This document shows, piece by piece, positions 8,065 to 17,613 of a stretch of 64,000 nt of DNA. A model generated the notes under the pieces. The model searched no databases and was not told the DNA's origin. It saw nothing but the letters and a program-made list of their open reading frames with translations. A program made the position numbers and the translations under genes. Numbering within the stretch: position 1 is the first letter of the stretch; every line of letters begins with the position of its first letter. The stretch spans positions 143,120-207,119 of the forward strand of contig JBBAAM010000001.1 in NCBI GenBank assembly GCA_041658245.1. Reading direction: 5' to 3'. Source of the stretch: Fen-1258 sp041658245. GTDB taxonomy: Bacteria; Bacteroidota; Ignavibacteria; Ignavibacteriales; Melioribacteraceae.

Positions 8065-10188
8065 ATGGTTTCCAAAATTACAAGATCAATAATATTTTAC
8101 TTTTTATTATCTAGTGTTTGTATTCAAGCTCAAAACACGCTTGATGTTTTAGATCCCCAGCAAGGATGGCCTCGGTACAAGGGAACTATTGAAGAAGCAA
8201 CTTTTTCCGTCATTCCCAACGGTTTATTCAGCCAAGTGAGCGCATATCTAACTTTTTCTTCTCGAGGAACAAATTTTAATTCATCCGCTCAATTAGAAGT
8301 AATAATGAATTTTGATTTACCTGAAGGAAGTTATGTAACAGATCTATGGCTATGGATCGGAGAAAATATTAGTAAAGGAGTATTGTTAGACACATGGACG
8401 GCATCATCAATATATGAGGGAATTGTTAATAGAAAACAAGACCCTGCAATTCTTCGTAAAATTAATAATAATCATTATGAACTTCGAGTATACCCTTTAA
8501 AACCAAACGAAACACGTAAGGTTCGTATTACCTATCATGTCCCAAATATCTGGTATTCAAATCAAATTTCGATTCCGCTTCAATTCTCTTTACTTACTCC
8601 ATCGTTAAATAAAGCCAATAAAGTAAGTCTTGTAACTTGGAATAATGATGAATGGAAAAATCCAAGGTGTTCGGAAACTAATTTGATATTTACTACCCAG
8701 ACGGATACATTTTTCGGCGTTCATCAACGGTTGAATTTAGACTCCTACAATAATTCTTATCCCACACAATTGATTTTTAATAATCCGATGATTAATGGGG
8801 TTTACTTAAAATTGTTTAAAAAATCGAACGAGGGATTCTATCAGCTTTCCATGTTTCCTGCAACATCAATCTCCATAGTTAGTAAAAAAGTTTTATTTAT
8901 GATTGATTATGATTCGAGAAAAAGTACAACGAACAGAAAACAAGTTCTTGATGAGCTTAAACAATATATTAAAGGCAGTTTTAGCACAAGCGACTACTTC
9001 AATTTGTTTTATTCAAGTCTTTCAATCGGCAAAGTCGCTAACGATTGGATAAAGGCGGACTCTATAAATATTGAAACTGCATTTAGTAAAATTTCAGAAA
9101 ATTCGATTTCTACTTACAGCAATCTTCCCACATTATTGAAAGAGGGCTACGAATTTATTATTAATAAACGAGGCGGAAATGTTTTTCTAATTTCAAATTC
9201 GGACCAGTTGGGAAGCAACCTAACGGCTAATCAATTAATTACTGATCTAAAGAAAATATTAACAATTATGGTCCCGACTTACATTTTAGATTTTAACAAT
9301 AAAGATTATACATACTTTTACTTCAATAGCCGTTCATACATTGGAAACGAATACTTTTATGACAATCTTTCTAAATTTACTTCCGGGTCGTATAGCCGGA
9401 TTAGTTCAGGTTTTTCAAGTACACTTTCAAATTTAGGGAATCGGTTAAGCGGTTCTGTTAATTCCTTCGATCTGTATACAACTCTGCAAAACGGATTTTG
9501 TTTTAGCAGGCAGACATTAAATAACAGCGGTCTTACCATTTCGTTAAATTCAGCTATTACACAAGTTGGAAAATATATCGGTGAGTTTCCTTTCCTTATA
9601 AAAACTTCCGGAGTTTATAATTCAAATCCATTCACTCAAACTATAGTTGTGGAAGATGTTAGCAATAAAATGGGAGATGTATCAATTGAAAAAATGTGGG
9701 TTAGTACGTATCTCAACTCTTTAGAAAAATCTACTATAACAAATTCGGTTATAAATGAAATAATTAATCTCAGTAAAGAGAACAAAATACTTTCCAAGTA
9801 CACAGCTTTTCTTTCATTGGAAAATGATACGACTTATTGTAAAGATTGTTATAAGGATAATCCATTTACAACAGATGTGAAAATTAAAGACGAAATACCA
9901 ACGGAATTTTCCATTAATGCTTATCCGAATCCGTTTAACCCACAGACAACAATTACAATTCAGATCCCACAGAACATGAAAAAAGAAAATCTTTCTTTTA
10001 AGATTTATAACATCCTGGGGGAACTAGTAAAAACATTCACACAGGAAGAAGTTGGGACTGGAAATATTATTCGATTGCTATGGAATGGAGTTGATCAATT
10101 GGGAAATAAAGTCTCAAGCGGTGTTTATATTTTTACAGTAAGCGGTAATAATTTTGTGCGCTCTCTTAAATTAATGTTAATGAAATAA
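8065..10188 (+). CDS. VIT/VWA-domain protein secreted by type IX system
   Basis: 707 residues. Signal peptide MVSKITRSIIFYFLLSSVCIQAQ; a VIT domain (about 30-175) with the GSYVTDLWLW and YEGIV/LRKINNNHYELRVYPL elements; a von Willebrand A-like domain (from about 275, VLFMIDYDS) in which the canonical DxSxS metal site is degenerate (DYDSRKS); and at the C-terminus a type A T9SS sorting domain (AYPNPFNPQTTI, then YNILGELVK, GVYIFTV). Expected to cross the outer membrane through the type IX system and be anchored at the surface. Similar to inter-alpha-trypsin-inhibitor-like adhesion proteins; exact role unknown. Start supported by AGGGGG five bases upstream. Confidence 0.88.
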   Translation: MVSKITRSIIFYFLLSSVCIQAQNTLDVLDPQQGWPRYKGTIEEATFSVIPNGLFSQVSAYLTFSSRGTNFNSSAQLEVIMNFDLPEGSYVTDLWLWIGENISKGVLLDTWTASSIYEGIVNRKQDPAILRKINNNHYELRVYPLKPNETRKVRITYHVPNIWYSNQISIPLQFSLLTPSLNKANKVSLVTWNNDEWKNPRCSETNLIFTTQTDTFFGVHQRLNLDSYNNSYPTQLIFNNPMINGVYLKLFKKSNEGFYQLSMFPATSISIVSKKVLFMIDYDSRKSTTNRKQVLDELKQYIKGSFSTSDYFNLFYSSLSIGKVANDWIKADSINIETAFSKISENSISTYSNLPTLLKEGYEFIINKRGGNVFLISNSDQLGSNLTANQLITDLKKILTIMVPTYILDFNNKDYTYFYFNSRSYIGNEYFYDNLSKFTSGSYSRISSGFSSTLSNLGNRLSGSVNSFDLYTTLQNGFCFSRQTLNNSGLTISLNSAITQVGKYIGEFPFLIKTSGVYNSNPFTQTIVVEDVSNKMGDVSIEKMWVSTYLNSLEKSTITNSVINEIINLSKENKILSKYTAFLSLENDTTYCKDCYKDNPFTTDVKIKDEIPTEFSINAYPNPFNPQTTITIQIPQNMKKENLSFKIYNILGELVKTFTQEEVGTGNIIRLLWNGVDQLGNKVSSGVYIFTVSGNNFVRSLKLMLMK

Positions 10189-10213
10189 ATTTTTAGCATG
10201 ACCGTTTGTTTAG

Positions 10214-10238
10214 AGGATCATTCAGAGGGAATGATCCT
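10214..10238. terminator. bidirectional terminator
   Basis: Ten-base perfect stem AGGATCATTC / GAATGATCCT with a five-base loop, followed on the plus strand by a T-rich run; lies between the convergent VWA and M1 peptidase genes. Confidence 0.8.
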
Positions 10239-10246
10239 TATTGTAT

Positions 10247-11881
10247 TTATTTTTTCATATCCATTAATAACCAGCCAAGAGGATCAACAGTGAAATCTTT
10301 TCCTTGAGGCAAATCTATAAAACCCTTTCCGTCTTTCATTTCCACACGCATAGTTTTTCCGGCAACGGTTACTTCCACCGGAAGAGGGAACGGGAGATTA
10401 TTTTCGGTTTCCCAACTTAGCTCAACTCTGTTGTTTAGATTTTTCACATTTAGAATCGGTAAAGGTGCGTGCCTGAGATAAACCTCAAAGAACCAATCTA
10501 ATTTTTTACCGGAAATCTTTTCAGCCATTTCCATTAACTCGTCGGTTGTAGTAATCCGGCATTGTCTTCCGTCTTTTATTTTTTCCATCTCTTCAGTTGG
10601 ATAAGCCCATTTTCTAAGCACTTTGAAAAACGTCTCATCGCCCAGGTAATAGCGAAGAGTGTGAACTATCCATCCCCCTTTATAATAAATATCGTTATTG
10701 TAAGATTCGCCCGAAGTTTTTTCACCGCGCCGGGCAACCGGATTTTTATTACTAAAATGTTTTATGAATTTCATATAACGGAAGTATTCATCTTTACCAA
10801 AAACTTTTTCCAGATAGAGCGGCTGCATGTAAGTTCCAATTCCTTCGTGAATCCAGAAATCACTCCAGTCTCTGCATGTAACAAGATTGCCCCACCACTC
10901 GTGAGAAAATTCATGATGATGAAGCCAATCGAACGCAAACTGCGGATGATTCTTCCAGCCATATCCGTACGCAATAGCACTTTGTTGTTCCATGCCAAGA
11001 TGAGGCGCTTCAACAACAGCATATTTATCGCCGCGGAAAGGATACGGCCCGATGAGTTCTTCCATTACTTTCATATGAATTAAAAACTGAGGGGCATGTT
11101 CTTTTGCCTTCTCATAACTTTCCGGAAGCACCCAAACGGTGAATGGAAATTTTTCTCCGGTTACACTTGTGTAATCGTAATCTATCCGTTTATATGGGCC
11201 GAGATAAAAAATTACACCATAATTATTAATTGGAGTTGATACAAACCAGTTCCACGTTTTAGTTCCGTTGTTGTTTTCTGTTGATGAAATAAATCTTCCG
11301 TTACTGATAAGAATTAAATCTGAAGGTGCGGTAAAATGAAGTGAAACTGAATCGGGTTCATCAGACGGATGATCTTTGCACGGCCACCATGTATCAGCTC
11401 CGCCTCCTTGACATGTTAGAGTTACCCAATCTTTTCCATCTTTTGTTTTAGCAAGAACCAATCCGTCATCCCATGGTGGACGTTTTGCAATTCGAGGAAG
11501 ACCTGCATAAGTAATCTTTGTTGAGAACGTTTCGCCTTTCTTTATGGTTGTTGGGAAATCAATCCAAACTTTATTGCTGTCATGTGTGAACTTCAGATCA
11601 ATTTCTTTATTGTTATCCAACAGAAATTGAAGCGCATCAATTGTATAACGGCTGTCAAGATCAATCAATATTTTATTAAAATCATTAACGGCTTGCGCTC
11701 GCATAACAACGGAGCCAGCAATAGTTTTTTCGTTTAGGTCTATCGTCAGATTAAGGTCGTAAAATTTTACATCATAACAAGCTTGAAGAGGAGAAAGTTT
11801 TCCACCCGAATCTTGAGAGCCGAATTGTGCAAAGACTTGTGTAGCTAAAACAAGAAACAGAAGTAAATATATTTTTTTCAT
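10247..11881 (-). CDS. M1-family metallopeptidase, secreted
   Basis: 544 residues from the ATG at 11881, which begins the signal peptide (MKKIYLLLFLVLATQVFAQ); an ATG four codons upstream is less likely. The N-terminal beta domain is followed by the catalytic domain with HEFSHEWWGNLVTCRDWSDF, i.e. zinc motif HExxH plus the downstream Glu of the gluzincin set in WIHEGIGTYM. The exopeptidase signature before it reads GMEQQSAIAYG, a variant of GAMEN. Predicted zinc aminopeptidase in the periplasm or outside the cell. It lacks the long helical C-terminal domain of PepN-type enzymes, as in short bacterial M1 members. Confidence 0.9.
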   Translation of the reverse strand: MKKIYLLLFLVLATQVFAQFGSQDSGGKLSPLQACYDVKFYDLNLTIDLNEKTIAGSVVMRAQAVNDFNKILIDLDSRYTIDALQFLLDNNKEIDLKFTHDSNKVWIDFPTTIKKGETFSTKITYAGLPRIAKRPPWDDGLVLAKTKDGKDWVTLTCQGGGADTWWPCKDHPSDEPDSVSLHFTAPSDLILISNGRFISSTENNNGTKTWNWFVSTPINNYGVIFYLGPYKRIDYDYTSVTGEKFPFTVWVLPESYEKAKEHAPQFLIHMKVMEELIGPYPFRGDKYAVVEAPHLGMEQQSAIAYGYGWKNHPQFAFDWLHHHEFSHEWWGNLVTCRDWSDFWIHEGIGTYMQPLYLEKVFGKDEYFRYMKFIKHFSNKNPVARRGEKTSGESYNNDIYYKGGWIVHTLRYYLGDETFFKVLRKWAYPTEEMEKIKDGRQCRITTTDELMEMAEKISGKKLDWFFEVYLRHAPLPILNVKNLNNRVELSWETENNLPFPLPVEVTVAGKTMRVEMKDGKGFIDLPQGKDFTVDPLGWLLMDMKK

Positions 11882-12005
11882 ATGGCTATACATTTTGTGA
11901 TGGGTTAGTTTAAAATAATCAATGGGTAATAAACTTAGATTTTTTTTTAATCCTATTTTAAGTACACCTTTTTAAGATGGAGAAATTATTGAAAAAATTT
12001 ATTTC

Positions 12006-12749
12006 TTAGATATTTATATCAATTGCGCGTTTAGCTTTTTTACCCATAATAGAACCATTGACGGCCATTGTTGGACCGACTAAGAAGTAAATCCATCCTC
12101 CCCAAGAAGCGAAAGCGACTCCGCCAATCAACACTATAAATATAGATAGTAGTGCAATCCCCATATTAAGCGCAGAGGATTGTATTTCTGATTTTGTAAC
12201 TATGATTTCAGAAGTACTCAATTCCAAAAAATTTCGCTTTTTATATGCATGCAAATAAAGCAAAAATAAAACAAAAAATACAAGCAGATAACCAATACTG
12301 TAAATCACCATTAATATTGGCATTTGATCTGCTCTAATCATATTGTAAGAATTTTCCAATTTACTCCAGCCGATTAATCCCAAGGGAATATTGGCAAGAA
12401 AAGTGAATAAAAATTTGAGAGGGTAGATATAAAAAAGAATGACAAAAATAAGCAGCGCATTAAGAGTAAAAACATATCCGTCATTCAATGCGTATCTTCT
12501 GAAATAAATGTATTGGTTATACCAAATCCACACAAGGAGAGAGAAGCAAATTCCAAATGCTAAGAACCCTCTCATTGTTTCGAGCAGTTCATCAAATGTT
12601 TTTGGTACTTCAAGAGAGACAACAAGGAGTGTAACAGCAAACGCAAATACTGCATCGCTAAATCCTTCTAACCGAACCGGTTCGTAGCTTCTCCAATTAA
12701 AATTTTTATCAGAACCGATTTTTTTATTTATTAGTTTTTCCCGCAGCAT
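12006..12749 (-). CDS. TMEM175-family (DUF1211) potassium-channel-like protein
   Basis: 247 residues with six predicted membrane helices. The first helix carries RLEGFSDAVFAFAVTLLVV, the RxxxFSD motif that defines the TMEM175/DUF1211 family; bacterial members have one six-helix repeat and work as tetrameric potassium-conducting channels. The start is supported by AAAGGGA before the ATG. It is divergent from the histidine-kinase gene with only 105 bases between, so the two may share control elements. Confidence 0.85.
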   Translation of the reverse strand: MLREKLINKKIGSDKNFNWRSYEPVRLEGFSDAVFAFAVTLLVVSLEVPKTFDELLETMRGFLAFGICFSLLVWIWYNQYIYFRRYALNDGYVFTLNALLIFVILFYIYPLKFLFTFLANIPLGLIGWSKLENSYNMIRADQMPILMVIYSIGYLLVFFVLFLLYLHAYKKRNFLELSTSEIIVTKSEIQSSALNMGIALLSIFIVLIGGVAFASWGGWIYFLVGPTMAVNGSIMGKKAKRAIDINI

Positions 12750-12854
12750 TTTATTTCCCTTTAGGAGTTGATAAATCCAAATTACAAAAAAGGTGTTTAT
12801 TTAAGCAATTCAATAACCTATTTTAAATGGAGCGATAAAAGAGGTTTTGCTTAA

Positions 12855-14705
12855 ATGCTTAAGCTTTACACAACAAGTCTGCGCAGTAAAATTCTGCTTG
12901 GTTTTACGGTAATACTGCTTATCATGTTCTTTGCAACATTATGGAGTATCTATAATTTTTATCGTCTTAATGAGCAGATCAAAATTACAATGCAGCAGAA
13001 TTATACAAGCATTATTGCTGCAGATAATATGGGCCGTGCTCTTGATGAGCAGTTGCAGTCAATAGTAATAATGTATAATCAAAATTTTGAAGTAGGCGAA
13101 AAACTTTTTGAAAAAACGAAACAGGATTTTTATTACTGGTATGACCGCGCCCGCGAGTCGGTACCGGCGTCGGAGGAAAAAGACATTAAAAATATTCTGG
13201 ATGAATTAAATTCCGAATACCAAAGGTTTGTTAAAGATATCTCCGACAATATCGATTATAACATTTATATCCCCAACAAGAGGCAAACGCTGCAAAGTGA
13301 TTTTGTGCGGTTCGTTGACGAAATTGAATCTATTAAAAAAAGAAACAATAGCATTCTTGAAATCAATCACTCCGCATTGAATAACGCAGTATCCGGTGTA
13401 AAGGACATTACGCAAGGCGCAACCATTACAATTCTTGTAATTCTTTTCGGAGCGATAGCAATCAGTCTTGCTTTTGGTTCTCAATTCTCAGACTACATTG
13501 TTAAACCGATTTCAAATCTTAGGCAATCGGTCAAACACATTGCGGAAGGAGATTTTAACGAACGAATTGAAATTGATGAAAATGGCGACGAGATAAGTTC
13601 ACTGGCAGAAGAATTTAATAAGATGAGCGAAAAACTTCAGGTTTACGAACGGTTTAATCTAAATAAGATTTTGTATGAAAAGAAAAAATCGGAACTAATA
13701 ATAGAAAGCATGAATGAACCGGTGTTAATGGTGGATGAGAATTTTGATGTTATGCTTTCCAATAAAACGTTTAACGAAGTTTTTGGTGAAAGTCTGCTTA
13801 CACAGCATAACATAAAAAAAATACTTGCACCGCAAACTAACGGTTCAAAAAATGATACAACACAAGTGAGTAAAGATCTTTATCAAAAAGAGGATATAAT
13901 AAATATTAAATACGGGGGAGGAGAACAAAAATATTTTAAGGTTATTGCCGCTTCTCTTGATATTCCGGAAAGCAATATGAAAGGGACTGTAATTGTTTTT
14001 AATGATATTACAAAGTATCAAGAGCTTGATCGCATGAAGTCGGAGTTTATTGCTAAAGTATCTCATGAACTTAAAACTCCGCTTACTTCAATGGGTATGG
14101 CATTGGGAATATTGGAAGATGGGGTAGTTGGGAACCTATCTCAAAATCAAAATGAACTTATTTTATCAATGAAAGAAGATTTTGAAAGACTCAACCGACT
14201 TGTCTATGAAATACTTGAGCTGACAAAACTTGAGTCTAATATTGGTAAAAGTAAGTTCGAAAAATTCGAAGCTCAAAAACTTGCAGAGCATATTTCGAAG
14301 AAATTTTCAATTCAAGCAAAAGAAAAAAAGATTAATCTCCAGATCATAGATACAAGCAATAAGTTAAAGATCAACGGAAGCTATGATAATATGATCAGCG
14401 CTCTGGAAAACTTAGTATCTAATTCTTTAAGATTTACTCCTGAAGGCGGAGAAATAAAAGTTAATTTTTCAAGAAACAATGGAAATTTGTTGATTGAAAT
14501 TTCCGATACAGGAATTGGTATAAGTCCCGATAACTTGAAAAAAATATTTGATAAATTTATACAGATAGATGATTCGGCACCCGGTAGCTTGGGGCTTGGT
14601 CTTTCCATTGCAAAAGAAGTGATCGAATTACATAACGGTGAAATAAAAGCGTTCAGTGATCTTGGTAAAGGAAGTACATTTCAAATAAAATTGCCGGAAG
14701 CGTAA
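12855..14705 (+). CDS. Membrane sensor histidine kinase (HAMP-PAS-HisKA-HATPase)
   Basis: 616 residues: helix 1 (about 13-35), periplasmic four-helix-bundle-like sensor (36-190), helix 2 (191-212), HAMP (213-265), PAS (about 282-395), HisKA with SHELKTPLTSMG (phospho-acceptor His near 405), and an ATPase domain with N box LVSNSLRF, DTGIGIS and GLGLSIAKEV. It phosphorylates the regulator encoded next; the stop and the next ATG overlap in TAATG. The periplasmic domain resembles chemoreceptor-type bundles, so an envelope signal is likely. Translational coupling and the adjoining sigma-54 promoter suggest it controls the TonB operon. Confidence 0.92.
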   Translation: MLKLYTTSLRSKILLGFTVILLIMFFATLWSIYNFYRLNEQIKITMQQNYTSIIAADNMGRALDEQLQSIVIMYNQNFEVGEKLFEKTKQDFYYWYDRARESVPASEEKDIKNILDELNSEYQRFVKDISDNIDYNIYIPNKRQTLQSDFVRFVDEIESIKKRNNSILEINHSALNNAVSGVKDITQGATITILVILFGAIAISLAFGSQFSDYIVKPISNLRQSVKHIAEGDFNERIEIDENGDEISSLAEEFNKMSEKLQVYERFNLNKILYEKKKSELIIESMNEPVLMVDENFDVMLSNKTFNEVFGESLLTQHNIKKILAPQTNGSKNDTTQVSKDLYQKEDIINIKYGGGEQKYFKVIAASLDIPESNMKGTVIVFNDITKYQELDRMKSEFIAKVSHELKTPLTSMGMALGILEDGVVGNLSQNQNELILSMKEDFERLNRLVYEILELTKLESNIGKSKFEKFEAQKLAEHISKKFSIQAKEKKINLQIIDTSNKLKINGSYDNMISALENLVSNSLRFTPEGGEIKVNFSRNNGNLLIEISDTGIGISPDNLKKIFDKFIQIDDSAPGSLGLGLSIAKEVIELHNGEIKAFSDLGKGSTFQIKLPEA

Positions 14706-16033
14706 TGCATAAAGGAAAAATTCTTGTAATTGATGATGAAGTTAACATTTTAAAAACAATTGAACTTTCACTTAGTTCTTACGGATATTTTCCGGAAGTT
14801 TTCGCAAATCCATTAGAGGGACTAGCCAGAGCAAAAATAGTTTATTTTGATCTCGCTTTCATTGATTTGAAAATGCAACCGATGAATGGGATTGAAGTCC
14901 TTCATGAGTTGAAAAAATCTTCACCCGATACAACAGTTGTATTGATGACCGCACATGGTTCAATTGAATCTGCTGTAGAGGCGATCAAAAAAGGCGCTTA
15001 CGATTATATTACCAAACCATTTACTCACAAAGAATTCCTCCATATTATAGAACGTGTGTATGAGCATCACCGGCTCAGTAAAAAGTTGAAGGGGTTGGCT
15101 TATCAAATAGACGAAAAGTTTGACGATGATAATTTTGTAAGTTCAAATAACGAAGTAAAAGATATTTTAAAAACTACAAAAGATATTTCCGACAGCAACA
15201 TTCCGATTTTGATCGAAGGTGAAAGCGGAACTGGAAAAGAAGTCCTAGCAAGATTTATTCATAAAAATAGTTTAAGAAGCAACAATCCGTTTATCATTAT
15301 CAACTGCTCTGCTATCCCGGAAAATCTTTTTGAAAGTGAACTATTCGGACATGTTAAAGGAGCATTTACAAATGCAATTAAAGATAGAATTGGAAGATTG
15401 GAACTTGCAGATACCGGTACGGTTTTTTTAGATGAAGTTGCCGAAATTCCAAAATCTATGCAGGTAAAATTACTCCGGTTTCTTCAAAGTATGGAATTTG
15501 AAAGAGTGGGCGAAAGCATTACCCGCAGTATTGACATAAGAGTTATAAGTGCAACAAACAGAGATGTAGAACATGATTTAAGTTCTGGAATGCTGCGAGA
15601 CGATTTTTATTTTAGAATAGCAGGCGTAAAAATAAAACTACCGCCGCTTCGTGAAAGAAAAGATGATATGCCTGTACTTACAGACTACTTCATAAAAAAA
15701 TATTCTGGCGCAAATGAGATTACGATTCCCGGGGAGACACAAAAGCTTCTTTCAGATTATGATTGGCCGGGAAATATTCGTGAGCTTGAGACTGTTATTA
15801 AACGGCTTTTAGTTTTTGCAAAAGACGGTATAATTAAATCGGAATATCTTCCTCCTGAAATCATAAACTTCAAACCAAAACAGAATACATATTCAATGCA
15901 GAAAATTGAAGACCTTGAGAAGTTACATATAATAGAGACTCTCAAAATCGCCTCAAATGCTAAAGAAGCAGCAAAGATTCTCGGCATATCCGAAACAACA
16001 CTGTGGAGAAAGAGGAAGCTTTATGGATTGTAA
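14705..16033 (+). CDS. NtrC-type sigma-54-dependent response regulator
   Basis: 442 residues. Receiver domain 1-120 with acidic pair D10-D11, phospho-acceptor D54 (FIDLKMQP) and the conserved Lys in ITKPFTHKEF. Central AAA+ domain with Walker A GESGTGKE, Walker B VFLDEV and the sigma-54-contacting loop GAFTNA (usual form GAFTGA). C-terminal Fis-type helix-turn-helix (about 405-442, AKEAAKILGISETTLWRK). It activates sigma-54 promoters from upstream sites when phosphorylated by the kinase encoded immediately before. A candidate target lies directly downstream. Confidence 0.94.
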   Translation: MHKGKILVIDDEVNILKTIELSLSSYGYFPEVFANPLEGLARAKIVYFDLAFIDLKMQPMNGIEVLHELKKSSPDTTVVLMTAHGSIESAVEAIKKGAYDYITKPFTHKEFLHIIERVYEHHRLSKKLKGLAYQIDEKFDDDNFVSSNNEVKDILKTTKDISDSNIPILIEGESGTGKEVLARFIHKNSLRSNNPFIIINCSAIPENLFESELFGHVKGAFTNAIKDRIGRLELADTGTVFLDEVAEIPKSMQVKLLRFLQSMEFERVGESITRSIDIRVISATNRDVEHDLSSGMLRDDFYFRIAGVKIKLPPLRERKDDMPVLTDYFIKKYSGANEITIPGETQKLLSDYDWPGNIRELETVIKRLLVFAKDGIIKSEYLPPEIINFKPKQNTYSMQKIEDLEKLHIIETLKIASNAKEAAKILGISETTLWRKRKLYGL

Positions 16034-16075
16034 TTTATTAATTAGTACTACTAGTCTTAGTTAAAACGGGATTAT

Positions 16076-16185
16076 ATTTCATTTGTGATTGTATAATTTC
16101 ATTTTGAAATGCTCGTAAATCCTTTAATAACAATCATTATTTTCTCTTGATTGCAAAATGAAATCGTCTTACTTTCACATTGAAT
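16076..16185 (+). promoter_or_regulatory. Cluster of related ATTTCA/TGAAAT sites (candidate activator sites)
   Basis: Four related sites are visible: ATTTCATTTGTGAT at 16076, the perfect palindrome ATTTCATTTTGAAAT at 16096-16110 (exactly 20 bp, two helical turns, after the first), its inverted form CAAAATGAAAT at 16154-16164, and TTTCACATTGAAT at 16173-16185. They lie about 110-220 bases before the predicted transcription start of the sigma-54 promoter, the usual place for enhancer sites of NtrC-type regulators. Binding by the regulator encoded just upstream is inference. Confidence 0.5.
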
Positions 16186-16269
16186 TTTTTCAGCTTTCGG
16201 ACAGATCGTAATTTAAGCATATCAATTGTTTTTACGATTTTTTTAAGGAAAATTTTGCCTTTGATAAAT

Positions 16270-16285
16270 AGGCACGTAAATTGGC
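16270..16285 (+). promoter_or_regulatory. Candidate sigma-54 promoter of the exb/ton operon
   Basis: AGGCACGTAAATTGGC compared with the consensus TGGCACGNNNNTTGCW: the GG of the -24 box and the TTG of the -12 box are correctly spaced, and the -24 half is intact except the first base; the -12 half reads TTGG instead of TTGC. Predicted transcription start near 16296 would leave a leader of about 33 bases with AGGAGAG before the exbB ATG. Its position directly after a sigma-54 activator gene strengthens the call. Confidence 0.6.
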
Positions 16286-16328
16286 TGTACTTTAAGTAAC
16301 ATATTTATTTATAAACAGGAGAGTAACA

Positions 16329-17117
16329 ATGAAACAATCTGCTTTTATCGTAATTCTTTTCTTCATTGCCTTAGCCGTATCTTTCGGAATTTATGAATTA
16401 ATTCTCGGAAATCCGGCTAACTTTGCAGACTATGCAACAAAAGGAACAAAGGAAGTTCCATTGGGCGGAAACATCATGGGCATGACTTACGTTGGCGGTA
16501 AGCTGGTAGCACTTTTAATTTGTCTATCAATAATGGTTATTGCAATAACAATTGAAAGAGCTCTCTCTTTAAGAAAAGCCGCAGGTAAACAAGCTATTCC
16601 AAAATTCTTTAAAAAAGTAATTGATCAAATCAGAGCTAATAAAATAAATGACGCTATAGCTTCTTGTGATGCACAAAGAGGTTCTGTAGCAAATGTTTTA
16701 AAAGCAGCATTAAGCAGATTTCAAGAAGTTACCTCATCCGGTTCAACAGTTGATAATGAAAAGAAACTTGTTGAAGTTCAGCGTTCAGTTGAAGAATCAA
16801 TGATGTTGGAAACACCGCTCTTAGAGAAAAACTTAATTGCACTTTCAACAATTGCATCTATTGCAACAATGGTTGGTCTTCTTGGAACAGTTATCGGTAT
16901 GATCCGTGCTTTCAAAGCTCTTGCTCAAGCAGGTGCGCCGGATGCAATTTCTTTAGCAACCGGTATTTCGGAAGCGTTGATCAATACAGCGGGAGGTTTG
17001 TTTGCTGCTATTCTTGGTATAGTTGCTTATAACTTTTACGTAAACAAAGTAGACAACTTCACATACCAAATTGATGAAGCAAACTATAACGTTATGCAAT
17101 TATTAAAAGAAAAGTGA
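16329..17117 (+). CDS. exbB: MotA/TolQ/ExbB-family proton channel
   Basis: 262 residues, with an N-terminal helix, a second helix at about 55-75 and the conserved pair of helices in the last third (LIALSTIASIATMVGLLGTVIGMI and the GISEALINTAGGLFAAI segment). In the inner membrane ExbB forms a pentamer around an ExbD dimer and uses proton motive force to energise TonB. First gene of a tight operon (8 bases before exbD); good ribosome site AGGAGAG. Longer at the N-terminus than E. coli ExbB's core, as usual in Bacteroidota. Confidence 0.93.
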   Translation: MKQSAFIVILFFIALAVSFGIYELILGNPANFADYATKGTKEVPLGGNIMGMTYVGGKLVALLICLSIMVIAITIERALSLRKAAGKQAIPKFFKKVIDQIRANKINDAIASCDAQRGSVANVLKAALSRFQEVTSSGSTVDNEKKLVEVQRSVEESMMLETPLLEKNLIALSTIASIATMVGLLGTVIGMIRAFKALAQAGAPDAISLATGISEALINTAGGLFAAILGIVAYNFYVNKVDNFTYQIDEANYNVMQLLKEK

Positions 17118-17125
17118 GGTAATTA

Positions 17126-17599
17126 ATGCCGCGCATTAAAAAGAAAAGAGTCTCTATTCGTATAGATATGACTCCACTGGTGGATGTGGCGTTTTTACTT
17201 CTTACTTTCTTTATGCTTACTACTCAATTTAAACCTGCAGAAGATGTTGAAGTTGTTTTCCCATACTCACATTCGGAGATCAAGCTTCCGGAATCGAATA
17301 CTATGCTTATTTATGTAAGCAAGGATGGGAAATTATTCCTTGGTTTTGACTCCCAAATATTAATGGAAAAAATGTTTGGTCAGGCAAATAAGCTTCGACA
17401 AGCAGTTGAAGTTAAACAGGAAAATCTTGGCGATCTTTTTATCAAAGCAAGAATTTCCAATCCAAAACTTATTACATTTATTAAATCTGATACCAATGCG
17501 GAGTTTGGGCTGGTTCAGGATCTAATGGATATATTACGAAAAGCTCAAATTACTAGATTTAATATGGTAACAAATTTCGAAGTTGATAAAAAAAGTTAA
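17126..17599 (+). CDS. exbD: ExbD/TolR-family protein 1
   Basis: 157 residues with a basic N-terminus and a single membrane helix starting RIDMTPLVDVAFLLLTFFML, whose Asp is the conserved proton-carrying residue of ExbD/TolR. The rest is periplasmic. Followed 14 bases later by a second exbD. Ribosome site GAGG. Confidence 0.93.
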   Translation: MPRIKKKRVSIRIDMTPLVDVAFLLLTFFMLTTQFKPAEDVEVVFPYSHSEIKLPESNTMLIYVSKDGKLFLGFDSQILMEKMFGQANKLRQAVEVKQENLGDLFIKARISNPKLITFIKSDTNAEFGLVQDLMDILRKAQITRFNMVTNFEVDKKS

Positions 17600-17613
17600 A
17601 ATAGGAGAATAAT

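Noticed and set aside
7929..8114. 61-codon plus-strand frame before the VIT/VWA gene
   Set aside because: Overlaps the real start in another frame and has no ribosome site.
10562..11083. 173-codon plus-strand open frame
   Set aside because: Antisense to the catalytic part of the M1 peptidase; biased composition of a shadow frame.
16096..16110. ATTTCATTTTGAAAT as a terminator hairpin
   Set aside because: Stem is only six weak A/T pairs with no U-run; better explained as a protein-binding site with its sister copies.
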